From positions 3,286,001 to 3,350,000 of the forward strand of contig CP170457.1 in NCBI GenBank assembly GCA_047947135.1: 64,000 nt of DNA, in the 5' to 3' direction. Of this stretch, positions 7,489-14,968 are shown piece by piece. Position numbers and translations under genes: made by a program. Below the pieces are notes generated by a model that saw only the letters and a program-made list of their open reading frames with translations, searched no databases and was not told the DNA's origin. Source of the stretch: Planctobacterium sp047947135 (GTDB taxonomy: Bacteria > Pseudomonadota > Gammaproteobacteria > Enterobacterales > Alteromonadaceae). Within the stretch, counting starts at the first letter, position 1, and every line of letters begins with the position of its first letter.

Positions 7489-10371
7489 CTAGATAACCAG
7501 CAAGGGCTTCATGGTGTTATCATCCGTAGCTTTGTAAATCACTGGGATCATCATACCTTCCCCGGTCAATTGTTGCATGGTTTTTACAAAGCCAAGAGAA
7601 ACCGGGTGCACGGCATCCAGATTCCAGGTATAGGTTGAATGTGACTCTCTAACCATATTTTCCAGCAACTCATTCAGCTCTCTTAACTCTTGCGCTTTTT
7701 CAGCCTTTAAGGAAACTACCTGTTGATCATCTAACGCTGTAAAATTAACGCCTTGTACCAAATGTGCCAGACTGCTCACATAATCGACGGTTGCTGTGGC
7801 CGCTTTCTCACAATAATTCAAAATATATAAGGCATTATTGACTTTGGATCGACCCCTGTTAGCGCCGCGGGCGTTAAACCTATATCCTTGCTGTTCCAAT
7901 ACGTTTTCAATTTTCTTGCGAGCCTGTCGGGAACTCATATTTAATAATTTAACTACAGCGTTTTTAAAGGATTCGCCCGGGTAACACCCCATAATGTCCA
8001 GATAGGCCGAACGAATATGACCTGATTCAAGATTCACATACGCCTCGTAACCGGCAATATAGTTGTTTAATGCAATCTGATACACCGTATCGCTGTCATT
8101 AGTTGCTGCATGCACAATCATGCTGCGATTCAGGATCATTGATAGTTGAATCTGAATGTTTATCGCTTTTTTGCTATCCAGCAACGCACTATCTTTTAAA
8201 ACCTCATAACTTTTTTGGGATGTATGCGCTGGTATAAGCTTTAACTCTTCAAATGCATTGAGAAACCCAAATAGTTCTGACTTTTCCAGGTCTTTATCAG
8301 AATATATATAGTTAATTGTGCAGCGGCTGGCATCTTCGTTGTTGCCGAGTAAATCAGATAGTGTGCTCACCACAATTTTGTTTGATTCATCTGCTGCCGA
8401 CTCCTCTAGCGTAAATTCACTATCTGCAGATGCGATAATCAGCTCCCCAAAGCCATTGCGCTGGAACTTCACTTTTTCCGACATAATGGTTCGCTGCAAT
8501 GAGTGCAGCCCAAACAGATTGAAAGCTAAGGAGGTAGTTAGAGTATTTTCCTGCATACTGGTTAACAGCGAGTTACCCAGCGTAAATACCCCCGACACCT
8601 TATTCTGTTTGTGTAATTGAATAACATGACTGAGATCACCAATCAAACATTGCGCATAGAGCTTGGCTATGTCTGACCGACGTGACTCATTTGTCAGGTC
8701 AAATTCAATGGCAAAAACCGCTTGCTCCGAATCGGCATGGGTTGCGATACGATTAAACTCAAAACCTATATTTTCAATCATGGTGTTTTCGACAAAGTCT
8801 TCAAACACTCGTAATTTTGACTTAAATTGTTTGAGAAACCGGTATACCGGTTGTAATTTCTCCTCGGTAAAGCTATTGACGTCATTTAACGTCGCATCCA
8901 CTTTTAGTCCAAAGCTCTGTATTGGCGCTAAGACATTGCTGGCACCCGTATTTGCCATTGCTAAAAGCTTCGTTTTTAATTCCAGATGCCAATTATCAAC
9001 GGTAGTTTTAACTAATGCTGACAACGTATCGACAGCATCCCCAACTTGCGGAAAACCCAATGTTTTGGCCATCAGCGCTATTTCGTTTGCCCTCGCTTTT
9101 TCATCGTTAAACCAGTCATAAAATCTCGATAAAGGTTCATCCATAGCGCTGGATAACTGCTCTGACAATCGTGTTCGAAGTGCATCGTCATCACTGGTGC
9201 CAATAGCCACATTAACTAATTCTTGTTGCCAGTCTGGTTGCTCAGTAAGTTGTGCTTTGATAAGCGTTTGAATGTGTTCTTTAGGATTGGAAAACTGCTC
9301 TAAAAATTCTTCCAGTTCCTCAGTGTAACCCGTTAATTGCTGCAACTGTTTCGCTGCGACGGCTTTAAGTCCAGGTGTGCTTACGTTGGCAGCAACAGAC
9401 AAATAGCGGTTTTGTGACTCGGTAGTACTGCACTGAATTTCTACGGCAAGCTTTCCTTCGGAGGTTATATAGCTTAACAGCTGATACTGTCCTTCCAGCT
9501 GCCACTTCATCCCAGCCCCAACATTGATTTCAGCAGAGAGGTTTTTGACCAAGGGTTGTGAGACTTTATCTGACGCCTGCCACTGATACCCCAGTGTCAT
9601 GTCAGCGTGAGCAGTTAATGCTCCGTTGAAATCAAGGGTTAAGGCTTCCACTTTACCATTCAGAAATGCCTCAAGCCCTGGTATTTCATCAAACACACTA
9701 AAGTCATCGATCAGTGAACGAAAAAGTGCGGTGCCAGGTCGAGTCGGCGTGAACAGTCTGACTTGAGCCCCTGCCCGGGCATTGGCGCCAGCACTGATCC
9801 CAACAGGTAGGTTACTCAGATGACCGCTGAATGCCAAGTCAGCCCCTGCATGAACTTTGGCCTGTATACCATATTCCAGCTTTGAGGTGTTGTCAGATAA
9901 CTTCCCTGCCAGTTCGTGTACGGTACCCCGGTATTGCATGGTAAGACCGGCATTTAGACTAAAATTGCCTGACAGTGCCAACCCCTCAGGTGGATTGGCA
10001 AGTTGACCTGTATCAGCAACATTTAATGGCCAATTGACCGGATGAGGTAAATTGGCAACATCCGTTAGCAAGTAGGTAATTGTTTTTGCGATTTCTTGCT
10101 CGGAATCATCAAGTCCAAAGTTTGCTAAGAGTGCGACAAGTTTAAGACTTTGATCCTGCGATAATCCCTGCCCTTCAAGCACCTGCATTATTTCCTGACC
10201 ATTCTCTAAGGCATTTTGCATAGATGTCAGTTTGTCTATGGTGGACTGGATGTCTTCACCCGTTAAGGTCTGATAGGTTTGACTCATCTGCAGCAGAGTA
10301 TTAAGCAATTCAATTGGGTTTTGCATTACCAGCGAAGTGAATTTATCCGTTACGTTATAAAAGAGTGTCAT
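7489..10371 (-). CDS. Large hypothetical protein (960 aa) paired with a lipase
   Basis: I do not recognise this protein. It has no signal peptide and no clear membrane helix. The first ~110 residues are helical (LLNTLLQMSQTYQTL...). Residues ~125-330 are glycine/alanine-rich and beta-like, with alternating hydrophobic positions (LSGNFSLNAGLTMQY, VHAGADLAFSGHLSN, VGISAGANARAGAQV). This resembles a lipid-contacting or amphipathic beta sheet, which is my inference. The C-terminal 600 residues are mixed alpha/beta, with a basic patch near residue 850 (RQARKKIENV... RGANRGRSK). An AAGGA lies seven bases before the ATG. It starts 47 bases after the lipase stop, on the same strand, so the two form one transcription unit closed by a terminator. 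Confidence 0.8.
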   Translation of the reverse strand: MTLFYNVTDKFTSLVMQNPIELLNTLLQMSQTYQTLTGEDIQSTIDKLTSMQNALENGQEIMQVLEGQGLSQDQSLKLVALLANFGLDDSEQEIAKTITYLLTDVANLPHPVNWPLNVADTGQLANPPEGLALSGNFSLNAGLTMQYRGTVHELAGKLSDNTSKLEYGIQAKVHAGADLAFSGHLSNLPVGISAGANARAGAQVRLFTPTRPGTALFRSLIDDFSVFDEIPGLEAFLNGKVEALTLDFNGALTAHADMTLGYQWQASDKVSQPLVKNLSAEINVGAGMKWQLEGQYQLLSYITSEGKLAVEIQCSTTESQNRYLSVAANVSTPGLKAVAAKQLQQLTGYTEELEEFLEQFSNPKEHIQTLIKAQLTEQPDWQQELVNVAIGTSDDDALRTRLSEQLSSAMDEPLSRFYDWFNDEKARANEIALMAKTLGFPQVGDAVDTLSALVKTTVDNWHLELKTKLLAMANTGASNVLAPIQSFGLKVDATLNDVNSFTEEKLQPVYRFLKQFKSKLRVFEDFVENTMIENIGFEFNRIATHADSEQAVFAIEFDLTNESRRSDIAKLYAQCLIGDLSHVIQLHKQNKVSGVFTLGNSLLTSMQENTLTTSLAFNLFGLHSLQRTIMSEKVKFQRNGFGELIIASADSEFTLEESAADESNKIVVSTLSDLLGNNEDASRCTINYIYSDKDLEKSELFGFLNAFEELKLIPAHTSQKSYEVLKDSALLDSKKAINIQIQLSMILNRSMIVHAATNDSDTVYQIALNNYIAGYEAYVNLESGHIRSAYLDIMGCYPGESFKNAVVKLLNMSSRQARKKIENVLEQQGYRFNARGANRGRSKVNNALYILNYCEKAATATVDYVSSLAHLVQGVNFTALDDQQVVSLKAEKAQELRELNELLENMVRESHSTYTWNLDAVHPVSLGFVKTMQQLTGEGMMIPVIYKATDDNTMKPLLVI

Positions 10372-10418
10372 GATAATTCCTTGTTTTTAAGTGAACGAAT
10401 ACCGTTACGCAGGATTAA

Positions 10419-11975
10419 CTATTCCGGCGAAATTGGCTGATTTCGTCGTTTCACCAATGTCTTTAGCTTTTTCAGATACAAACGCATAGAGTGGCTTTTC
10501 ACCCCTGCGAGGCCATAGGTAATGGCAATATGACGCCAAAACCAAATAGAGGTATCTAACTGGTTGGGATTGCGAAGAAGTTGCACGTGGGCAGTATTAA
10601 CATTGCCAAACGCCGCCGACATTGAATCGGTTTCTATCTTTTCGCTGGCCGCATCGGTTAAATAACGCAAATCCCCTGAATGGCGGTAGTTTTTTAAATG
10701 ATCCAGGACACCGTGCGCATCCATAAGTCGCTGCTTGAAAAAAGAGTCGGGCAAAAACTGTGAGATGAAGTTAATAAATAGTGTGAAGACACTGGAAAGA
10801 ACCCCGGGCGGCACTCTGGGTACAACATCCGATGAGTTTACAACACGGTAAACTGGTGTTTTCATGTGCTCAAAAAAAGCATAATCAGCAACGCGGGGAG
10901 CGCCAAAGGTGTACACACAACTGCCCATTCTGGGCCGCTGGCCCTGTATTCTTCTTTCGTACTCCAGCATACGAGCTGCAATAATGGCTAGCGCGCCACC
11001 TTGAGAGTGCCCGGTGTAATATACGGGCAAATCTGATTTACCAATGATGGTGTCACCAGATTCTAACGCCTTATTAATTTGCTGTTTTACTCTGAGAAAT
11101 TGTTCATAGAAGCCAGTATGTACTTCACCCTTACCAATATCTGGCGTTTTAGGTACCGCTTCAAGATTCGTCAGCCAGTCTTTGACATTTTGCTCACTGC
11201 CACGAAATGCGACAACAATATACGGATCTGGCGAGCGTTTTACACAGATAAATCCTTGCACATCGTTGAGATCGAAATAATCCAGAAACGTAAAACCTGC
11301 AGCATTCAGAATGTCGATAATATCCTGCTTGCGTTTTGTGGTTGTCGCATCTAATTGTTGATTTGAGCGAGTCTTAAACTCTTGCAGGTCTTCATCTGTT
11401 AATTTCAGTTTTTCTTTGAATACACTCATTATTCCATAAATGATATTGCTGGGCGGCTCAATGTCCCAGTATGCCAATTCTGACAGTTCAGCCATCGTGT
11501 AAGCGGCTCTGTCACTATAACCATTGCGATCAAGAGGAATGTCTGTCGCTTTTTCAAAGCCTTTTGTCTGCAACAATGAAAAACTAACAGGCTCACGCCC
11601 TTTGGTTTTCACTCTGCGCCGGAAAGCCTGGCCCAAGGTGCCGCCACCCAATAACGAGATTAATAAGCCAGTCAGCCCTTCGGTAGACGTGAGCATTGTT
11701 ACTAAGGACTGGTCTTTTTCGGTTGAAGATAATTTGGTGGAACCAGTTCCTGCCTTATCGGATTCGGTTCCGGGAGGGGTTTCTTTAGGTGGTTTATCAA
11801 CTGCTGGGCTTTGTTGCTGCTCTGTCTGAATTAGTACATTTGGAAGGTAGGCATCTAATTTATTGCTGAAGGTCGCCGTTCCGCCAACGCCCAACAACAC
11901 TGTTGCAACCGAACTAATCGCCAATTTAGTCCAGTCTCTATCCTTGCCAACCAGCGGCTTATTTTTGATGGTCAT
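10419..11975 (-). CDS. Membrane-anchored class 3 lipase
   Basis: A 518-residue protein. Hydrophobic stretches at ~16-36 and ~98-115 flank a proline/threonine-rich linker. Then comes a Lipase_3 alpha/beta-hydrolase domain from ~155 to 500, with the oxyanion region AFRGSEQNVKDWLTNL, the nucleophile elbow GHSQGG (S324), SSDVVPRVPP (D383) and a late KSHSMRLYL (H495) as probable triad. The substrate is likely an acylglycerol or phospholipid; this is inferred from the family. The N-terminal segments suggest attachment to the inner membrane, with the catalytic part on one side, but topology is not settled. It is first in a unit with the 960-aa gene. The ATG at 11975 has AGGA close upstream. Confidence 0.88.
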   Translation of the reverse strand: MTIKNKPLVGKDRDWTKLAISSVATVLLGVGGTATFSNKLDAYLPNVLIQTEQQQSPAVDKPPKETPPGTESDKAGTGSTKLSSTEKDQSLVTMLTSTEGLTGLLISLLGGGTLGQAFRRRVKTKGREPVSFSLLQTKGFEKATDIPLDRNGYSDRAAYTMAELSELAYWDIEPPSNIIYGIMSVFKEKLKLTDEDLQEFKTRSNQQLDATTTKRKQDIIDILNAAGFTFLDYFDLNDVQGFICVKRSPDPYIVVAFRGSEQNVKDWLTNLEAVPKTPDIGKGEVHTGFYEQFLRVKQQINKALESGDTIIGKSDLPVYYTGHSQGGALAIIAARMLEYERRIQGQRPRMGSCVYTFGAPRVADYAFFEHMKTPVYRVVNSSDVVPRVPPGVLSSVFTLFINFISQFLPDSFFKQRLMDAHGVLDHLKNYRHSGDLRYLTDAASEKIETDSMSAAFGNVNTAHVQLLRNPNQLDTSIWFWRHIAITYGLAGVKSHSMRLYLKKLKTLVKRRNQPISPE

Positions 11976-12002
11976 CGTCCTGACTCGGTCAATTGTTAAC
12001 CT

Positions 12003-12035
12003 GTATAAATATGGTCAATTATTTATACTTGTCAA
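12003..12035 (-). promoter_or_regulatory. Lipase promoter with embedded inverted repeat
   Basis: On the minus strand a TTGACA (-35, 12030-12035) is followed 18 bases on by TATTTA as a weak -10. Between and over these lies a perfect 9-base inverted repeat, GTATAAATA - 8 bases - TATTTATAC (12003-12028). A repressor bound here would block polymerase. Extra TTGAC copies occur at 12013 and 11989. Confidence 0.5.
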
Positions 12036-12333
12036 TATTTTTAACCTAAGGAGAAACTAAAAACCAATGTAATTTGTGCGGGTATGTTGCCGGGAGAACG
12101 AAAGCGCTCTAATTCCCTCATTGTAAATTACGTCGAATTGAATGCCGATAAAATCTCCCTGCTACAAATGACAATCCCGCCATACTATGAGCAGGAATCA
12201 GGCGAACTAGCAAAAGGAAAAGCGAATTACATTCTGCATTTCGTATTGCCGGCCCTGACCAACTCGATGTCCAAATTCATTGCTGATTAAATTACCGAAC
12301 GGCGTTCTCACCAGGACCTCTGTCCCGGAAACG
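12036..12333. other. Spacer between the lipase promoter and tRNA-Ser
   Basis: About 300 bases with no gene I can support. A rightward open frame at 12084-12290 has no ribosome-binding site and a low-complexity, unfamiliar product. No partial copy of the tRNA 3' end, integrase remnant or insertion-sequence end was seen. Confidence 0.5.
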
Positions 12334-12337
12334 AAAA

Positions 12338-12358
12338 AACCCGCCATAAAGGCGGGTT
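12338..12358 (-). terminator. Terminator of tRNA-Ser
   Basis: AACCCGCC - loop - GGCGGGTT with a T run (TTTTTT) on the minus strand. It lies about ten bases past the CCA of the tRNA. An A/T-rich flank on both sides may make it bidirectional. Confidence 0.85.
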
Positions 12359-12368
12359 TTCTCGAATT

Positions 12369-12460
12369 TGGCGGAGAGAGAGGGATTCGAACCCCCGGTG
12401 GGTTTAACCCCACGCCTGATTTCAAGTCAGGTGCATTCAACCGAGCTCTGCCATCTCTCC
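12369..12460 (-). tRNA. tRNA-Ser (UGA anticodon)
   Basis: A type II tRNA of 92 bases including an encoded CCA. Acceptor strand GGAGAGA pairs with TCTCTCC and the discriminator base is G. The anticodon stem-loop is CTGACTTGAAATCAG with anticodon TGA, a long variable arm (CGTGGGGTTAAACCCACC region) follows, and the T-arm contains GGTTCGAATCC. The long variable arm is a serine identity element. Its synthetase gene serS lies about 2.5 kb away. Confidence 0.97.
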
Positions 12461-12685
12461 GAAATGTGGGGCGCATATTAATGGTGAATTCGCGGCTTGT
12501 AAAGCCCAAATTGTTATTAGTTTACCTGTTTGCTTCATCTTTAGGCAATTTGCTGTTTTTAACAACTATTTACTATTTTTATTTGCCTTGTAATGCAATT
12601 TCTATTGAAAACAGGGGTCATAATCCCTAACAATAGAGCTATAAAGATTTTTTTAATTTACTTGTCCAAAACTCTGGAGTTTATG

Positions 12686-13351
12686 ATGCAAGAAAGAACT
12701 GTGTACACCGCTGGTGCGAGACCTTCGGTATTAGAAACCAACAAGGTGTTGCGCAATACCTACATGCTGTTGTCGATGACGCTATTGTTCAGTGCTGTGT
12801 GTGCTGGTGTCGCAATGATGATGAATTTGCCAAGAATGGCCGGTATTGTCATGTCATTAGCTGCATTTGGTGTTTTGTTTGTGATCCACAAGAAAGCTGA
12901 TAAAGCCTCTGGTATCGGCTGGATCTTTTTGTTCACTGGTTTGTTAGGTGGTGCTCTGGCGCCAATGCTAAATGCGTATGTCGCTGCAGGTATGGGTGGA
13001 TTAATCTTCCAGGCCCTTGGCGCGACAGCTTTAGTGTTCTTTGCTTTATCTGGCTATGTTTTAACGACTAAGAAAGATTTCTCTTTCATGGGTGGTTTCT
13101 TAATGGTCGGTCTGGTTGTTGTTTTGGTTGCAGCACTGGCTAATATCTTCTTTGCCATTCCTGCGGTGTCATTAGCAATTAGCTCAGCCATCGTGTTTAT
13201 CATGAGTGGGTTAATCCTGTTTGATACCAGCCGCATCATTCACGGTGGTGAAACCAACTATATCAGAGCAACAGTGTCGTTATATTTGAACATCTATAAC
13301 CTGTTCACAGCTATCCTGCACCTGTTGGGAGCGTTTGGCGGCGACGACTAA
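12686..13351 (+). CDS. yccA: Bax inhibitor-1 / YccA family membrane protein
   Basis: A 221-residue inner-membrane protein with seven hydrophobic segments starting near residue 30 and ending in an FGGDD tail. In E. coli the YccA homologue modulates the FtsH protease; the family (BI-1-like, UPF0005) is thought to act as a pH-sensitive cation leak channel. Conserved features include LRNTYMLLSMTLLFSA near the start and the FDTSRIIHGGETNYIRAT motif with its conserved acidic residue. Two ATG codons occur together; GGAG lies six bases before the second, so 12686 is preferred. It is probably a single-gene unit: tRNA-Ser diverges upstream and a strong terminator follows. Confidence 0.93.
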   Translation: MQERTVYTAGARPSVLETNKVLRNTYMLLSMTLLFSAVCAGVAMMMNLPRMAGIVMSLAAFGVLFVIHKKADKASGIGWIFLFTGLLGGALAPMLNAYVAAGMGGLIFQALGATALVFFALSGYVLTTKKDFSFMGGFLMVGLVVVLVAALANIFFAIPAVSLAISSAIVFIMSGLILFDTSRIIHGGETNYIRATVSLYLNIYNLFTAILHLLGAFGGDD

Positions 13352-13371
13352 GCCTCTCCCTGAATAAAAAA

Positions 13372-13398
13372 ACACCTCGCAACTGCGGGGTGTTTTTT
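13372..13398 (+). terminator. Terminator after yccA
   Basis: The stem ACACCTCGC - AACT - GCGGGGTGT (one mismatch) is followed by TTTTTT. It ends about 20 bases after the yccA stop and before tusD. Confidence 0.85.
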
Positions 13399-13452
13399 AT
13401 TTAGCGGCATAATAAAGTACAATCTTTTTATTTCTCACTGATTAGTAAACGC

Positions 13453-13833
13453 ATGGCGCAAATATTGGTTTTAGTTACATCAGGCCCAGGCGAGTCCGCA
13501 AATGGGTTCAGTGCATTACGTTATTGTCAGACGGCGGTCAAAAAGCAGCACGAAGTGATCGTGTTTTTCTACTCTTCAGCGGCACATATAGCAAATGCAT
13601 TTACCACTACTGCCTCAGATGAAACAAACCTAACAGCGGAATTCGCTAAACTTAAGTCTGAACATAACAACATTCAGTTAATAGTGTGCAACACTGCGGC
13701 TAATCGTCGAGGCCTGCTGGCTCAAGAAGAGCAACACCAACTGGGTTATAATATTGCGTCACCGTTTCACGCTGGTGGATTAGCTGAGTTTGCGCAGTTC
13801 AGCCAGTCGGCTCATCGGTTGGTCCAGTTCTGA
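13453..13833 (+). CDS. tusD: Sulfurtransferase TusD
   Basis: Part of the TusBCD complex that relays sulfur from TusA to TusE for 2-thiolation of the wobble uridine (mnm5s2U) of tRNA-Lys, Glu and Gln. The 126-residue DsrE-like protein carries the catalytic Cys (C79, in LIVCNTAANRRG), equivalent to Cys78 of the E. coli protein. Its stop overlaps the tusC start by one base (TGATG), and tusC, tusB and tusE follow in the standard order, so this is one operon. The sequence before the ATG has only a weak ribosome-binding site. Confidence 0.95.
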   Translation: MAQILVLVTSGPGESANGFSALRYCQTAVKKQHEVIVFFYSSAAHIANAFTTTASDETNLTAEFAKLKSEHNNIQLIVCNTAANRRGLLAQEEQHQLGYNIASPFHAGGLAEFAQFSQSAHRLVQF

Positions 13834-14192
13834 TGCCTCGTAAAACTGCAATTATTCAAAGAAGTGTACCTTTTTCCGGCCATAACATTGCCGATGCGAT
13901 CGATATGCTGATGGCACTGGGGAATTTTGAGTTACCTGCGGCGATATTTTTTATAGATGATGGCGTATTTCATTTAAACCCCGATATTGATACAAGTGAT
14001 TCCAATGTGAAATTACCCATAAAACTTCTCAATTCGCTGAAGTTTTATGATATTGAAGACGTATACGTATGTAGAGAAAGCATGAATTTACGCAATATAA
14101 ATATTAATGCGCTACCCGACTTTATCCTCATACATGAAAACCACGAATTGCGCCCCCTCATGAACCGTTACGACCAGATCATCCAATTTTGA
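13833..14192 (+). CDS. tusC: Sulfurtransferase complex subunit TusC
   Basis: A structural DsrF-like subunit of the TusBCD sulfur relay. The 119-residue length is normal. The ordered alpha/beta pattern (TAIIQRSVPFSGHNIADAIDM... AAIFFIDDGVFHL) fits DsrE/F proteins. It overlaps tusD by one base and its stop lies two bases before the tusB ATG. It forms a heterohexamer with TusB and TusD. The relay cysteine is in TusD, not here. Confidence 0.93.
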   Translation: MPRKTAIIQRSVPFSGHNIADAIDMLMALGNFELPAAIFFIDDGVFHLNPDIDTSDSNVKLPIKLLNSLKFYDIEDVYVCRESMNLRNININALPDFILIHENHELRPLMNRYDQIIQF

Positions 14193-14194
14193 TT

Positions 14195-14479
14195 ATGCTG
14201 CACATTATTAGCCAAAAACTAAACAATGAAACGATCAATCGTTTACTGGAGATGACAGAAGATCAGGATGGTTTTGTGTTGATAGGTGATGGTATCTATG
14301 GTTATCAGTCACTTGCACAGTTAAAACATTATTCAGCGTTGCAGAACAATGTCTATTATCTTAAAGAAGACGCACGACTCAGAGGGTTTACTAAAAAACT
14401 TTTATCCCATTTGCAGGCGATTAGTTACGACGAACTTGTGGATCTTACGTTAACGTATGACAAGTCGTTAACCTGGTAA
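14195..14479 (+). CDS. tusB: Sulfurtransferase complex subunit TusB
   Basis: A DsrH-like subunit of the TusBCD complex. With the ATG at 14195 the product is 94 residues (MLHIISQKLNN...), close to the 95 of E. coli. A TTG two codons earlier would overlap the tusC stop and adds nothing. The FVLIGDGIYG segment matches the family's core strand. Four bases separate its stop from the tusE ATG. Confidence 0.9.
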   Translation: MLHIISQKLNNETINRLLEMTEDQDGFVLIGDGIYGYQSLAQLKHYSALQNNVYYLKEDARLRGFTKKLLSHLQAISYDELVDLTLTYDKSLTW

Positions 14480-14482
14480 ATT

Positions 14483-14827
14483 ATGACGGAACAGTTTTAC
14501 ATTCAGTTTGAGAACCAACATATCCCCACTGATAAACAGGGCTACCTGTTGAATATGGATGACTGGCATGAACAACTTGTCCCGGTGCTGGCCGAATCAG
14601 AGAACATCGCGTTAACTGACAATCATTGGGAAGTCATTCATTTTGTGCGGGCTTTTTATCAGGAATATCAAACCAGTCCGGCAATTCGCATGCTAGTCAA
14701 TGCAATGAAAGACAAATTAGGCGCCGACAAAGGCAATAGCCGCTATTTACATCGATTGTTTCCCAAAGGAGCGGCAAAACAAGCGACTAAATTGGCAGGC
14801 TTACCCAAGCCCGCCAAATGCTTATAG
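14483..14827 (+). CDS. tusE: TusE/DsrC-type sulfur carrier
   Basis: Accepts the persulfide from TusD and passes it to the MnmA-tRNA complex. The 114-residue DsrC-family protein has the conserved C-terminal swinging arm ending in a penultimate Cys (C113 of KCL). The winged-helix core reads LNMDDWHEQL... NHWEVIHFVRAFYQEY, and ends in RYLHRLFP.KGAAKQA. It is the last gene of the tus operon; no clear hairpin follows, and transcription here runs into the convergent 41-aa gene. Confidence 0.95.
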   Translation: MTEQFYIQFENQHIPTDKQGYLLNMDDWHEQLVPVLAESENIALTDNHWEVIHFVRAFYQEYQTSPAIRMLVNAMKDKLGADKGNSRYLHRLFPKGAAKQATKLAGLPKPAKCL

Positions 14828-14831
14828 ACGG

Positions 14832-14957
14832 TTAGTGTTTGATACCACCATAGATCGTGACAAACAATTCCCATCCAATAAAAGCAACAAAACTGATCAG
14901 ACCCAATATAGCGATCCAATAAACCACTTTCATGGTGTAATTCATTTCTTTTTTCAT
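14832..14957 (-). CDS. Small single-span membrane protein, 41 aa
   Basis: Read directly on the minus strand: an ATG at 14957 preceded by GAGGTAGGCAG, an excellent ribosome-binding site, 41 codons and TAA. The product starts MKKEMNYTMK, then has one hydrophobic segment (VVYWIAILGLISFVAFIGW, residues ~11-29) and ends with a basic GGIKH tail. A single-helix inner-membrane protein is predicted. It sits eleven bases upstream of nothing else on its strand but shortly after the start region of serS, in the gap between serS and tusE. The function is unknown. Confidence 0.65.
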   Translation of the reverse strand: MKKEMNYTMKVVYWIAILGLISFVAFIGWELFVTIYGGIKH

Positions 14958-14968
14958 CTGCCTACCTC

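Noticed and set aside
12084..12290. 68-residue rightward frame left of tRNA-Ser
   Set aside because: No ribosome-binding site, no recognisable motif, and placed in a spacer; not supported.
12207..12630. Open frames crossing the tRNA-Ser gene on both strands (with ERGIRTPG-like peptide)
   Set aside because: They are translations of the tRNA and its terminator, a well-known false protein; no ribosome-binding site.
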